This document shows, one piece after another, positions 47,698 to 60,912 of a stretch of DNA of 64,000 nt. The stretch is taken from assembly GCF_002878395.1 (NCBI RefSeq), contig NW_025892601.1, positions 159,694 through 223,693 on the forward strand, in the 5' to 3' direction. Numbering within the stretch: position 1 is the stretch's first letter; each line of letters opens with the position of its first letter. Both the position numbers and the translations under genes were made by a program. The notes under the pieces are model-generated. The model was given only the letters and a program-made list of their open reading frames with translations, searched no databases and had not been told where the DNA came from. The DNA comes from Capsicum annuum (taxonomy: Eukaryota > Streptophyta > Magnoliopsida > Solanales > Solanaceae).

Positions 47698-50000
47698 TGT
47701 AACACCCCCAGAGTACACCCTTGGTGCCACACGGTGCTTACAATTCCGAGGGACCACATGCTAACCCGTGAGCTAGTACCTACTATAAGCACTAAGTAAA
47801 ACTGATATCAAAATATCATATGCAGAAATAAACTAAGGAATTCCATAAGGTTTTTAAGTCCTAAATATGATAAGTCTATAAGACAAAACTAATAATGCTG
47901 ATAATGACAACTGAAATCTAAAAACTGACTAACTGTCCATACTAGTCTTTATTGACTGAATAAGAGTTGATAGGACAGGACCCCAACTAACTCTAACTAA
48001 CTATTAAACTGAAAGAATGATAAAAAAATAGAGTCTATCCTCAAAAAATGAGGATTCACCACTCCTACGATTGATAATCTAGAACTTCTAAATGTGATTA
48101 GAGAATTGAACGTCTGAAACAATGATATGATACATTGTAGTGCAAAAAAAGAGTATACGATTAGTACTTTAAATGTACTAGTATGCTAAATAAGGTAGAC
48201 TGATATGCATGATTTCATGAGCATGAATACTAATAGACTAAATAACATGAAGTACTGAATAAAATGCATGGAATGTGTAAGTACTTAGTATGCATGACCA
48301 AGCATAAAACATGTTTTGCATATAATCTATAAACTAAACTATTGAAATCTGATAACTGATTGATTGATAATTGCATGCTATGGTTAATGTAACCTGGACT
48401 GATGTATATGAAAGACTCAACTAAGATTGTGGGAGATAACTTTAACTGACATACCCTAATATAATATCAGGATCCAACCTGTAAACCCAGATGGAAGGGT
48501 GTTAGTACTGTGCCATGGGTACTAATACTGTATGTATGGATCCACTAATCTAATTTCCCAAAGGATGAGGGTGTCATTCCTATCTGATGGTGGACCCCTT
48601 AAATCCTATGCTGGCTACGTAGTTCTGGAACCTAGGGACTGATACTAACGTCTCATGCCTATTGACGGGGAAGAAAAATATCTCAGGCCTACTAATGGGG
48701 GAGACTCCTTCCCTATGTTTACTCGGTGCTATGTTTTAATCCCAACTAAAGGACACTGAATTCAAAACTTATCTGAGTTCAACTGATCTCAATGATTGAC
48801 TGAACAAATAATGCTAATGGTATATTATGAAACCATTTTGTGGGTACATAAAGTTAAATAACTAAATTTTGGGTATTCATAACCCCTAGGAATCGATGGA
48901 AATAATAGTAAAATAGTACTAAAACTTTGAGGGCATGACATGAAAGTATTTATAAAAAATTCCTCCTTGTAGGCATTTCATCAAACACTTGATATTCATA
49001 GTTTAAACAAAATATGAGAATACTTTAAAGCTTGTAGTAATAGAATAAATTAAACCTCATCAATGCTAATTATGATTTAAATCAGTGAATAGCAATAATA
49101 AAATATGTGGGGTTTGATAACAACAACAATCTCATGTAAAGATGGCGTAGAAATACAATTTATGAGAGTTGATGGTTAAAATCACAATAATTTGTAAAGA
49201 TTACTACTTTAAATTTAAAATTTGGATTCTTGTACTCCATGGGTGGAATGGAACCATAGATGAGAATTTAATATACCTGGATTGATGATCTCGTAAGAGT
49301 TAATGGTGAATTCTTAAAATTTGTTCTTGAATTGTGGAGGCTAGAGTTCTTGTTCTTGAAAGAGGGATACATTAATTAGAGTAATTTATGAAATAATGAG
49401 CATATAATTCTATTTTGGGACTTAAATCCCATGTTTAGATGGATTTAGAGCTATGGGAAATGACCAAACGGTCCCTAGACATTAAAAACCCTGATTTTGG
49501 GGCTTACCGCTGAGCGGTATTGGTCCTACTACTATAGCACCGCTGAGCGGGATAATAGTGGTGAGATAATGCCTTGGTATGAATATGCTTTAAATTTTTA
49601 CCACTGGGCAGTATTGGCTTCACCGTTATTGCACTACTGAGCAATGATATCGCGACAGCTCACTGCCTCACCCGAAAAATGTTATAACTTTTCAGGCGGT
49701 TATTGGATTTTGGCAAAACTTGTATCATTGGAAAGATAATTCAATTATATATATATTGGTGGGTCATGAGACCAAAAATTCTTAGTAAAATGAAATATAT
49801 TCTCATTTGAAGTTGACTATAGCAACATCATTCTCAAGAACTCAATCAGTAAGGGGTGTTTTTATTCGTCTAATAGCTAAGAGTTATTTGTGGCCTTAAT
49901 ATACATCAAAATCACTCATAAAAATATCAAAAAAGATAATTTATTTCTCGTGATCTTGAAGTATAGCCTTAACTTTTGTTTGGATTTTCAGGGCATTACA
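47698..50000 (-). repeat. 5' LTR of the chromovirus
   Basis: 2,303 bp. In element orientation it starts TGTAATGCCC and ends GGTGTTACA. Aligns throughout with 40,317-42,595. GC-rich palindromes CCGCTGAGCGG are at 49,505-49,550. Confidence 0.92.
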
Positions 50001-50048
50001 ATCCTCATCTTTAACTTTCAGGGATGAAAGTTTTTTAGTAGTAGATGT
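50001..50048 (+). other. Target duplication ATCCT (right) and 3' end of element O internal region
   Basis: ATCCT (50,001-50,005) repeats the left flank. The next bases, CAGGGATGAAAG and TTTTTTAGTAGTAGATGT, are the end of O before its 3' LTR. Confidence 0.85.
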
Positions 50049-52305
50049 TGTAATGACCTTTCTTGTCATATTTTGTAATCCCTCTAATTTTTTCCATTAG
50101 AGATTTCCCATAGATATCCTAAGTTAATTATGACTTTCTAGAACTGGTAGTTTGATTACTGGGTAGTTCGTTTTATTTTTATAACCAACTCTATATTTAT
50201 ATATCTTAACTGGTTCCAAATGGTCATCGAGCAGAAACCTCAGTAAAATGATATTGAATGCAAATTCCAACTGTTTCGTAAGCTCCAAAATAATAATTTT
50301 AGTCTAGGTAGCCCCTTTATTCGGGTCCCACTGCACCAGATCTCATTTCAACCCAGTGATCGGAAAGTAGAAAATTGGGAGATATGGGTTTTGGACCCAC
50401 AAGTGGCAAAAACGACCTCCAATGGAAATTAATACTTCATAAATATGTTTAAAACATTGAATGTACTGGGTAAACATATTTTGATTGTGAAAAAGGAGTC
50501 CAAATGCGTCCGGTAGGTCAAAAATAAGTTTTGACATTACGAACCCCATATAAGGGCTACCGCAGTACTATAAAAGCCCCCCCCCATTGGTTGAATTTTT
50601 GAAATTTTTCACTTTCCTTTGTGGTTTAACAGTTTTTGAATGACTTGGTTAGTTTAAATTTTATTTTTTTGAGGTGAGTTAGAAGGTTGATTAACATATA
50701 TATTCATGATTAACAATGATTTTGAGATAAGAATCCTTTCATTTCATGCTTTGATTTATTAAATTTTTGGAAAAAACCCCAATTAGCTTGAGGGCATGAT
50801 TTTTGCCCAAATAATCTTGGTTTTCACATGATTCTTGAGGTTTATGATTTTCTGATGATAGTTGAACGTTGGGTTGATTTCAAAAATGAGTTTTCCTTAG
50901 GTGGGAACCATTTGGGGGTTTTTGGTATCGTTTTTGGACCTGAAGCCCAATGATACAATATGGTTATCAAAATTCTTTTAATGATCTGTAGGTTGTGTTT
51001 TTATGGCTTGGTACCTTGAAAAAGCTACTCGGAAAGGAAAAATAAAGGTTTATGGGTTTGTGGGATTTCCTTGGATTAGAGGTAGTCTAGGCTTACTTAT
51101 TGTTAGATTGAGCTATCTTTTAATATAATTGTGATATCTTGTTATATCGGGATCGGTTTTATGTATTAGATTGATGAAATGCAAGACTTGGGTTTGTTGG
51201 ACCGATTCAGTGATATGAATATTAATGGTTAAAAAACTTTATTTGTTTCCCATTATTTTTAGGTCAAATAGACTTCATTGCTCATGTTTACCCTGAGAAT
51301 GCCTTAGAATACTAAATATTAGGTAAATTACTTTAGTTGCTCATACTTAGAGTAAATTATCCTTAGTTTCTAATAGTAGAGGTGGTTGCCTTAGTTCTAA
51401 TGAACTTGGTGAAAGTGCTTGAGTGAGAATATCTACCTTAGGGCTTATGGTGGCTTTCTATACATCTAAGAATTTGTTTAGATACCTTAGAATAGCTCTA
51501 GGTAGAAATTGAATTAGAATGCATTTTGAGGATTTAGATGTGGGTTTGTTGACCCAGGTAAAGTCAATATTGGGGATTAGTTAACTTGAACCCTTACGCT
51601 GAATACTTGACTAAAGAGTGTTCTTTTGAGGAAATAATGATAATTCTTGGTACTTGTTGGTTATGTGGAATGACATTGAGAATAATGCCCAAGTGATTAT
51701 GCCCTTGCATACATTGTTAGTTGAAACCTTATGTCAAGATATTAATTATGTTATTGTCATTATCTATTTCTCAGGATAATGAACATGCAAATAAATGAGC
51801 CCTTGAATATAATATGGTCTATGCCATAAATGATGTTATTAACCATGCTATGAATAAGCTATATATTATGTCATGTTTTAGCCATCGTCATACTAATGAT
51901 ATATTATCACAGGCCAATAATAGACCAATGAATATGCTAATAATGGGCCATTGTGCATGATATTAATTATAGTTATTCCCAAGGTCTAAATAACTAGATT
52001 ATGGATTATGCAAAGATCAGTCATTGATTATACATTTAGTTAAGCCATATTTAGGCTAGTGTTTGGGCCTTTAACTATTATATTGCCCAAGTTATGATCA
52101 TGCTTAATAATTTTGCTAATAAATCATGTTCGAAAACTTCATTATTTTCAATATTGGAAATCATGATGTTACTAGTGTTAGAAGGCATTCTTACTAAATA
52201 TATGGAAAGATACTCTATTAGTCATGTTTAGGCTCATTTCATGCTTTTGTCAGTAACCAAACTAGTGATTAGGCTACAAATACTTCTTGTTGTTATTATT
52301 ATGAG
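50049..52305 (+). repeat. 3' LTR of element O, first segment
   Basis: Begins TGTAATGACC and aligns with 18,787-20,493 plus 22,684-23,243. Where the other copy carries a 2.2-kb LTR (20,499-22,683), this copy runs straight through TTATTGTCATTATCTATT, the empty site. Confidence 0.87.
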
Positions 52306-54693
52306 TGTAATACCCTTTAATTTTCTTAACTCAATTTGAAGACTAGAATTTCAAGCGTTAGCTTCAAGAAAGAATGACTTTTCACACATGTGAAATTTTC
52401 CATTTTTAGACCCTCCAACGCGTACGAAATTTAATTTTCTTTCCAACGATATTATATTCGCTTTAATCTGACAACCAAGAACAAAGTGATGGAGATTTTA
52501 AGCTTCAGTCTTAAAACACCATGATTTGGGCCCATAGCAAGTCGCGAAGATGTGTAAAATCACCCTTGTCAAATTCTAGTGAGACACTACGATCATTGCT
52601 CATCGAGGAGGAGACCCATTTCACTTTTGGCAATTTCCAGTGAGCCTACACGACATTGGCCCATTGCTCTAGTGGTAGAAATGGCAATCTAATGAGGCAC
52701 CGCGATTTTGGTGCGTCACAGTGAACACCTAGTTCCCACTCAACCTTTTTGAGTGAGCCACCATGATAGTGGTGCATCGCGGTGGCCTAGTAAATCAGGA
52801 TTTTGGGTTATTTTTTAGTTCCAATTTAGTTTAATAGGGGCATTTTGGTTAATCCCCAGGGCCCTATTTCGTATAAAACACATCATTAAGCATATTCTAA
52901 AGCACTTTATGCTTATTTCATCAATTCTCTCTATCAAGAAAACCCTAAAGCTCAAACTTTCTCTCAATTACTCCATTAATTCTCTATAGTATTTCAAGAC
53001 CAAGGATTAATAGTTCAATATTAAGGATTCCCAATTCAATGACTCAAAGAATTCATCTCTAAAGCATCAATAGGGATCCAAGATTAAAGTCTTAGCATGT
53101 AGTTCATCAATTGAGGTATGTGGGGTTATGAAAAAGGAAGTTGATTAAAGCCTTAGTATCTAGTTCTCCAATGCATATTTACTAAATTTTATGTGATTTC
53201 CCATGAAATTAAAGCTAGGGTTTATACCCAATATTTCTATTTATGAGAATATGAGATTTCAAGGGATTTAGAAGTTGAATTCCATGTCTATGTTCATATT
53301 TTCATGCATATTGCTGAAATTTCTAGATTTTAAGTTGATTTGAATATTATGATGTTTTAGCATGAAATTGATGTATGGGTAATTAATCCCTAATTAAAGA
53401 TAGCTATTTCAATATTATTTATGCTATGAGCACCCTATGATAAGATATTTCTCAAATTTTAAATAAAGATTTGACCTTTTGGTCCTAAGCTAAGATAAAG
53501 AATCCACATTGTTCATATGATTTGAGATTTAAAGAAAGAAAAGCATAATTGGTTTTCTTGTAAACCCTTGTGCTATTTTTGATGTGGATTTCTTAAGATC
53601 CTGAGCATAAGAATGAGAGTAGTATTTACCATCAAAATTTGTATGTGCCCAAGGTTTCATGATTGAAAACTACGTGCCCCCGTAGGATTAAAATTATGTC
53701 GGCTTCTACGTGGATGACTATGATTTTGGTTTCTTAAGATAAGAAGTTCTATTCTGATGGAAAGGGTAGAACAACTCTCCTTAATGTCAGTAAGATATTG
53801 AACTCCATGGATGCTTACATGGTTTATGTTGGTCAGAAGAAACTCTCTAAAGAAGTCTCCATACTCTTAAAATAGTCTATTGGTTTAAAGCCTTATGGTA
53901 AAAGCATATGTATTGGAAGCTGTGTTTTTTTTAAGATTCTTAAAGTCTTAAGATAAAGTATTTCTCTTACAGTTGACAAGATAACATAGCAGTTTCAGAA
54001 AGAATAGATTTTGGAACTGAATTTAATGGCTCATAAGATTAATATTATATGCTTTATTGTTCATGATTTATGATCCTCAATTTTAGATTACTCAAGCCTA
54101 TGTGAGTTATTTTCATTTACCATGCATGATTTTATAAATTGTGATGATATTGTTTACTTATTGCATTCACCCCTATATTCTTAGTACATTCCCAATGTAC
54201 TGATCTATATATACGTTTATGTGCTACATTGTCTTATAATGCAGCTTCAGGTGTTCAGTCTCAGCAACATAAGTGATTTTCAAGAATCTCATCTACATCT
54301 TTGTAGTTGGTAAATCCTTATAGTTCAGGGACTTAGTTATTCAAATTTCCAGTTTATTAGTAGATGATATAGTATTCATTTTAGATAGTTTGAGTCAGCT
54401 GGGGCATGTCCCAGTGACTCTCTAGTTTCAGTCAGTAGGGGTTTGTCAGACTACTAGATTCAGTTTTTGATTTTAGTTACAATATTTAAATTTTCAGTAT
54501 TTACTTTATCAAACTAATGAGATTAGTATTTTTAGATAATTCAGATAGTTTTGTACATTTATTATGAATTTACATTCATATTCCCCTAATTTGAGATTCA
54601 GATTTAGTAGAAGGTAGCCTGAGTTAGCTCAGGGCTACTTGTAGATTAGAGCACTGTGTGGCGTCCCAGGAAATTAGATTTTAAGGCGTTACA
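52306..54693 (+). mobile_element. Solo LTR, TGTAATACCC family, in the 3' LTR of O
   Basis: 2,388 bp from TGTAATACCC to GGCGTTACA. Flanked by ATGAG and ATAAC, a decayed five-base duplication. The paralogous site at about 23,240-23,250 reads ATTATGAGTCATGATACC without the insert. No internal region. GC-rich repeats (GAGCCACCATGATAGTGGTG-like) lie at 52,540-52,790. Related to the LTR at 1,496. Confidence 0.87.
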
Positions 54694-54698
54694 ATAAC

Positions 54699-54813
54699 TC
54701 ATGATACTGAGGGTTCATAAAGGTATATTTATTTACTAAATGATAAGCCATGCTACTAACCATGTTGAACCCATTAATGCTATGTAGTATTCATGCTATA
54801 TATATTCATATAT
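54699..54813 (+). repeat. 3' LTR of element O, second segment
   Basis: TCATGATACTGAGGGTT and AACCATGTTGAAC match 23,245-23,345. The LTR is cut again by the element starting at 54,814, and its remainder is not in the window. Confidence 0.85.
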
Positions 54814-56822
54814 TGAAACATCCTAGATTTTGGCCCTTGGAAAATTCTCGAGGTATGAGCTCGCTGTCCTAGTACTGACTTGTTATATGAGTCATATGGT
54901 GTGGGTACGAGTTAGATAACCCTAGTCGTTAAGTGTTTAGTGGGTAGTTATTGGGTTTTTGATCTTGCTAATGACATGGTGATACGAGTCGTTACGGGTA
55001 GTGACAAGTCATTTGGATGATCCTTACTCAAATCAATAACTTAGTGTCTTAATTTGGCTTTGAGTAAGAGTGACGTACTTAGATCCGTGAGGATAGGTTA
55101 TGAGTGGTAGTGTTTTTTCGTATGTTTTCCAGTGTCGAATCCCTTGGGTTCTATCATCGACAAGACTAGACCATACAACTCTCTGTGGTTCTTGGTGTCG
55201 AAGACATGTTACTCCTCCCTCATTGTCATTTTACTTAAGACATATGTTTTAATGTTTGGTTTTGATGGTATTATTATGGTTTTGAAATAAAGGTTGGGGG
55301 TTTTGGTTGTTCATGGATGAATCTTGTTCTTCATTGTTTCATTATGGTTTGCCTTATTTTAATTATGGTTTTGAACATGTGGTTGCATGGGTATGGTGGA
55401 TGAACTTGATAATGGTAAATTGATTTAAACTTGTGACTCTGTAAGGGCTGGTAACCTCAACCTTGTTTTGTAAATTGGTTAGTAGTTATGGGAAAGGTGG
55501 AAATTTGAATTAGGGTACAACGGAATCCCCAAAGTGTTTGGTTTGACTATTTCTTGAAACTAATGCATGGAACAAAATGGTTAAATGGTTAAGGCTGATT
55601 TTGAAAACATTGTGGGGTATGAAGGAATACCGCAAGTGATTTTAATAATGGAGTATGCGGCATATGAATGATTCTTTTAAGTATTGTCAGGTTAAATTAC
55701 TTACATTCTATAGTCGGTATAATGATACCACTTTATAATGCCTAATAATTGACTCCTTGAATTAGTGGTTTGGTTGTATGTGAAAAGGTTTTAATGGGGC
55801 ACTAATAGTAGGTTGCGATAGCTATCCGTGAAGGCGTGAGTCCGACGTACTGACACTGGAAACTCATGTTAGCCGAAATGATGGTTGGTCTTGGTGACCT
55901 TATGCTTGTGAGGTACACGGGACTCCCCTAATTTTATACTTATATATATGTATCATGGAGAGTGAAGGGTACACGGGACTCCCCATCCTTCTATGATATT
56001 TGTGGTTTATGCGGCTACACGTACTGGGGCCCGTTTAGGGGGTTACACTGGATCCGTATAGCTAGTAGATGGACTTTATAATTGTTAAGCTACACAATCC
56101 AAGTTATGATTTTAAATGCATGCTGAACTTTGTTTCCTATACTGACACTTTATATACATATATACATATACATACATATATATATAAATATATGTATGTA
56201 TATGTAAATATGTGATTTCATATGGTTACTTGATTTGGTTTTGAATGATGGAATTATTTTATCTTTATCCCTGAGTTACATGCTAGCACTCACTTTGCTA
56301 ACCATCTTCGGGCACTATATCCCTATAGAATGTAGGAACCAGCCCTACTACCATTCCTCCTTCTTAGTGAATTAATTTTAGGGACAACTTTGTGCCAGAT
56401 TGAAGTGGAGAGCTTCCATACTCCGAAAGACTCTATTTCATTCTATGGATTTTTTACCATTATTGTTATTTGATTGGTTTTTGTTTTGGATTTAGTTAGG
56501 GTTATGTCCCAATCGATTATTCTTTGATTCTGGTTACAGGCTTAATCATATTACTATTGGCATAGGCCATGTCAGTATTAGTGTTAGCATTGGCATTGGT
56601 ATAGGCCTTTGGATTGGTATTGGTTTGATATTTGGTTGTGTGTATTTGGTTATAGGTATAGACTGACTTTATTGTATTTAGATTATTATTGTTTTATCTT
56701 GTTATATGTTCAGAATTCATCTGGCATAGGGTGTAGGGTGGTTAATGGTGGGGTATTGGGGGTGGTCTCCGATCCTAGTTTGACCTAAGATACCCAACAT
56801 GACTAGGCCCTAGTTCATCTCA
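54814..56822 (+). repeat. 5' LTR, TGAAACA family
   Basis: Starts TGAAACATCC and ends CTAGTTCATCTCA. The reverse complement of 20,499-22,683 aligns along its length, including GTACACGGGACTCCCC (about 55,913) and the AT palindrome. Confidence 0.87.
56145..56215. repeat. AT-rich palindromic microsatellite
   Basis: Alternating ATATAC / GTATAT units form a near-perfect self-complementary stretch around 56,180. It corresponds in position to the (AT)n run at 21,079. Confidence 0.75.
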
Positions 56823-56830
56823 TGTTAGAA

Positions 56831-56843
56831 TGGTATTAGAGCC
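56831..56843 (+). promoter_or_regulatory. Primer binding site, initiator tRNA-Met type
   Basis: TGGTATTAGAGCC lies eight bases after the LTR end. One change from TGGTATCAGAGCC. Confidence 0.8.
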
Positions 56844-57040
56844 TTAGGTTTAGGTTCAATTGGGAGTCCCCAAAGTCGTGTTTAGTAGGGTCTCTTTTAA
56901 GGGTTTATAGCGTGCAATAATCATAAGGGAGAGGCTACAAGCCATTTAGGAATGTTTTGCTATCTTGCATTATGTTTTCAGGATATAGAATCTAAGGTCC
57001 TTAAATCCTCCCTAATCCCTATTTGTTCGCTTTTCAAATC

Positions 57041-57763
57041 ATGCCTCCTAGATGATTTATAGTTCATGGAAACTCCTTTGTCCCACCTTAGGACAATGTT
57101 GATGGGACACATCCTACATATAGGGTCCAAAATTAGTCTAGGGGTTTAGTTCTTGATTGTCCTTCTAGAGTTCTACTGTTCACTTCCAGTCCTTCTCGAG
57201 CTCCTCAGAATGATGTGATGAATGCTGAGTTTTATCAGTCTATTAATATGTTGGCACAGTTGGTAGCTTCTCAGGAAGAGCATAGTGCTTCTTTTACTCT
57301 ATTTTCTGAGGACACAAGGGTTGACCTATTTAAGAGGTTGAACCGTCAAACCTTACTGGAGCTAAGGTTGAAGAGGATCCTTAAAGTTTCATAGATGAGA
57401 TAGAAATGATCTTTCGAGTTATGCATGCTACTAATGTAGAGGGTTTGCTGCCTACAAGCTGCAAGATATGGTCTATTAGTGGTATGAGGACTCGAACTAG
57501 TCGAGGGATGACAATGCTAAGTCAGCCCTGTGGGATGACTTTTACAGTGCTTTCCTAGACTACTTATTTACTCAAGATCTAAGGGAAGCGAAGGCAGAAG
57601 ATTTTGTTAACCTGAAGCAAGGCAATATGTAAGTAAAGGAATGTTCCTTAAAGTTTTACTTGTTTTCTCGGTATGCTCTGGAGTTGGTTTTTAGCATGAT
57701 TGATAGAATGAGAAAGTTCACTTCTAGGTTTTACCGAGACTTAATTTTGGAGAGTAAGGCTGC
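57041..57763 (+). pseudogene. gag of the TGAAACA element, truncated
   Basis: ATGCCTCCTAG begins the frame (MPPR then a stop). NDVMNAEFYQSINMLAQLVA, EMIFRVMHATNVEG, LREAKAEDFVNLKQGNM and LILESKAA are gag blocks spread over different frames. The insertion at 57,764 follows the ESKAA codons. Confidence 0.82.
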
Positions 57764-59963
57764 TGTAACAGCTCGAGACTACACCCTGGTGTCACATGAT
57801 GCTTACGACCCCGAAGGACCACAAGCTAATCCATGACTATTGCCATCTATGAGCACTGAATATAACACTAGAATATATATAAGGAAGAAATTTGAAAATT
57901 CCATAAGGTTCTCAAAATATTGAAATAATACCTTAGTATAACTGATAATAACATCAAAAATCTTAATAACTGACTTTACTAGTCTGAGAGCCTCTAACTA
58001 TCTGAAGATTGAGTTGATGTGACAAACCCCCAACTAACTCCGACTGAAATAACCATTGAACTGAAGCAATACTACAATAGATAAACTCTATCCTCAAAAT
58101 ATGATGACTCACAACTATAACTGCTACATATAGACTAGGCTGCAAAGTATGGTCAGGAACCTAAGTGTTCGAACCTATGATATGAGACATCATAGCTTAA
58201 AAGAAAGTATGCGATCAGTACATGGAATGTACTGGTATACTAAGTGAGGTAAGGCTGATATACATGGGTCATATGCATGAGATGATAACTGATTGAATAA
58301 ACATCATGAAGTAGCTGGATGAGAGAACATGCAAAACTGTAACTACTAAACATACTGAAGATGTAATACTGCGCATATAGGTATACATCGTGTTTCTAAA
58401 ATTATTCTGAAATTGAGTACTAAATTCTTATGGTTGAGTAACTGATAATTGATATTCATGGTTGTATAGAACTGACTGAGTTCATTACTGAATACTTAGA
58501 TTGTAACTGTAACTATGGTAGTGTTCATCTAACCGACATACCCCGAAATACACTTATTTAGGGTCCAACGTGTGGCCCTAGTTGGAAGAGTGTTAGACCT
58601 TCCCACGGGATACTAACAATACGGTGTCAACCCTAAACTGGCAGGAAAACTCATTAAATATATGTATGATTGCAGCAACCCTAATCTGGCAGGAGGACGA
58701 CTTACCTTACCCTTGCTACATAGTTCTATAACTCAGCGATTTCTACTAAGGGTTAAACCCTAATTGGCTTGAATTCCCCCAACCCTAGGTTTGCCTGGTA
58801 CTGAATCCTACTCCCAACTAAAAGACACTGATAACTAGACTATACTAATCTTGACTTAACTAAACCAGATCGTGTTGACTAATTGAACTGAACTGAGTCC
58901 ACTAAGTTCTGTTAACTGACTGAGTACTATGGTTCTTGACCTTTACTGGGATGATTCTATAACTACTACAACTAAGTAAATAGCTAGATTTTGGGTAATA
59001 AATTCCCCAAGGACTTGATATCATAATTAATTAACTAATATCACAACTTTAGCAACACAACAATAGGTTAGCATGCATAATTTACTCATATGATCATTTT
59101 ATCAAACACTTAGGGAGCATGCTTGCTATACATGAAAACTAACCACATAGGGTATCATAACTACAAATTCAAGGGTGTTGTCATGATAGATTCATAATTC
59201 AATGCACATGCTAACTGAATTCCATGAAACTTATAAAAGATCTTAACTTGAAACCCATACAACAACAAAACTTGAGCATAATTCAATTCATAACATGGGA
59301 ATCATAATTTAAGTTTTAAAAAGTATTCTTGAACTCTAAGGGTGGACGGAGACCCAAGGATGAGTGCCGAACTTACCTTGATTGTTGAATTCGTGAGTAT
59401 TTTTGGTGAATTCTTGATACTTGGACTTGAATTGGATAAGCCTAGGGTTTTGTTCTTGAGTGGTTTTGAGAAGAATGATTATATTTTGCCTCTTTGGAAG
59501 CTTAATTTAGTGTTTTGGCTGAATTGGATGAGGGGGAAGGACCTAATTATCATTGGAAAGTCATAATTAAATGAGAAAAATATGCCCAGCAATGCGGCAG
59601 GCGACGCGCTGCATTGATGGTGTCGACGTGATTACCGACACATCGCATTGATTTTGTCGACGTGATAGCCAATGCGACGCATCGTGATCACATTGGCTTG
59701 CTTTTTTTGTCATCCAAACATAACTCAAACAATGTCCATAAAATTAGAAACTCACCCAAGATGACCTATTTACATCCATAATCATGAATCAACTTAAAAA
59801 TTGACATTTTAAGATAGTAAGGATAAAAAATAAGATCATCAAATTACGAAGGCTAAAACTGATTCTAAGTCTTAACATTTATCTGAATTTTTCTAAGCAT
59901 GGGACCCCTTATTACAAGCTATATGAGAATGAATTGAACTAGAACTTTTATGTGGTCTTACCA
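57764..59963 (-). repeat. 3' LTR of the minus-strand remnant
   Basis: In element orientation TGGTAAGACC to GAGCTGTTACA, 2,200 bp. GC-rich units GACGCGCTGC, GTCGACGTGAT and GCGACGCATCG cluster at 59,585-59,695. The plus-strand frame at 59,342 is incidental. Confidence 0.8.
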
Positions 59964-60091
59964 TATCTCCCATTCAGGAACATTCATCCTCTAATGACAC
60001 TGGTTGAACTGAGAGGAACTGAAGAACTTTTCTTACACTGACATGCATAACTGAAGCATAAAGAATTCTGGAGACATGACAACTGACTGAA

Positions 60092-60912
60092 CTATTTCAT
60101 GAATTCATAAATGATATGAGAATGTTTTACAGATGTAACTGAGTATGGAATATAGGAAATCGAAAGAAGGCTGTTACTTTGGGCTGATTCTACGTTTGCG
60201 GAGAATAGGTGAGGATATTTGGTTAGCATGTCTGCCTCTGCTTCCCAAGTTGCTCCCTGAACAGACTGATTCCACCAAAGAACTTTGACCGAAGGAACTT
60301 CTTTGTTCCTTAGTCTGCGAATTTGACAATCAAGGAATTCGACTGGGACGTCCTCATAACAGATACTATTCTGGCCGTCTACACTCTCTTTCGATACTAC
60401 AACTGCTGGGTCACTAATGCACTTCTTTAACAAGGAGACGTGAAACGCTGGGTGCACTTATGCTAAGTCTGTATATAACTTAAGCTCATAAACTACCTTA
60501 CCAAAACAACTCAGAATCCTATAAGGACCAACATATCAGGGACTAAGCTTTCCATTCTTACCAAATATCTTAACCCCCTTTATCGAAGTGATTTTCAAAT
60601 ACACATTATCACCAATCTCAAATTCAAGATCTTTCCTTCTCATATATGCATAAGAATTCTACCAACTCAGGGCTATGTTAAACCTCCCCTGATGAACTGT
60701 ACTTTATCTAAGGCATTAAACACCAAGTTAGGTTCCACTACTAAAGCCTCACCTACCGCAAACCAACCAATAGGAGATCTACATCTTCTCCTATAAATAA
60801 CCTCAAATAGAGCCATCAGGATACTAGAATGATAGCTGTTATTATACACAAACTCAATCAAAGGTAAGTGGTCATCCTAACTTCCCTTAAAGTCAATTAG
60901 ATAGAATCTCAA
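60092..60912 (-). pseudogene. Integrase C-terminus and chromodomain-like tail of the remnant
   Basis: On the minus strand: MIEFVYNNSYHSSILMALFE, RRRCRSPIGWFAVGEALVVE, then HPAFHVSLLKKCISDPAVVV, VEFLDCQIRRLRNKEVPSVK and ATWEAEADMLTKYPHLFSA. Frames are shifted between the blocks. Text ends around LRFYLIDFKGS at 60,912, where another LTR scrap begins. Confidence 0.87.

Larger units (their letters stand above)
39915..50000 (-). mobile_element. Full-length minus-strand chromovirus-like Ty3/gypsy element
   Basis: 10,086 bp with TG...CA LTRs (5' LTR 47,698-50,000; 3' LTR 39,915-42,595) and a perfect ATCCT duplication. On the minus strand the order is gag, zinc knuckle, protease, RT, RNase H, integrase and a chromodomain-like C-terminus, as in plant Tekay/Del elements. 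Stops, frameshifts and mutated motifs make it inactive. The two LTRs differ at many positions and the 3' LTR carries a 402-bp duplication. It sits in the 3' end of the pol of element O. Confidence 0.94.
54814..57763 (+). mobile_element. Gypsy element of the TGAAACA family, 5' part
   Basis: A 5' LTR (54,814-56,822), a tRNA-Met-type primer site and gag are present. The element is interrupted in gag at 57,763 by a minus-strand remnant, and its 3' part does not reappear in the window. Confidence 0.82.
57764..60912 (-). mobile_element. Minus-strand chromovirus remnant: 3' LTR plus pol C-terminus
   Basis: On the minus strand, pol text from about 60,912 down to 60,092 leads through a polypurine region (CTGAATGGGAGAT) to an LTR at 59,963-57,764. 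The 5' part, including its 5' LTR, is missing. GCTGC precedes the left edge; the matching right flank was lost. Confidence 0.85.

Noticed and set aside
59342..59566. 74-codon plus-strand frame
   Set aside because: It lies inside a minus-strand LTR and has no motif.
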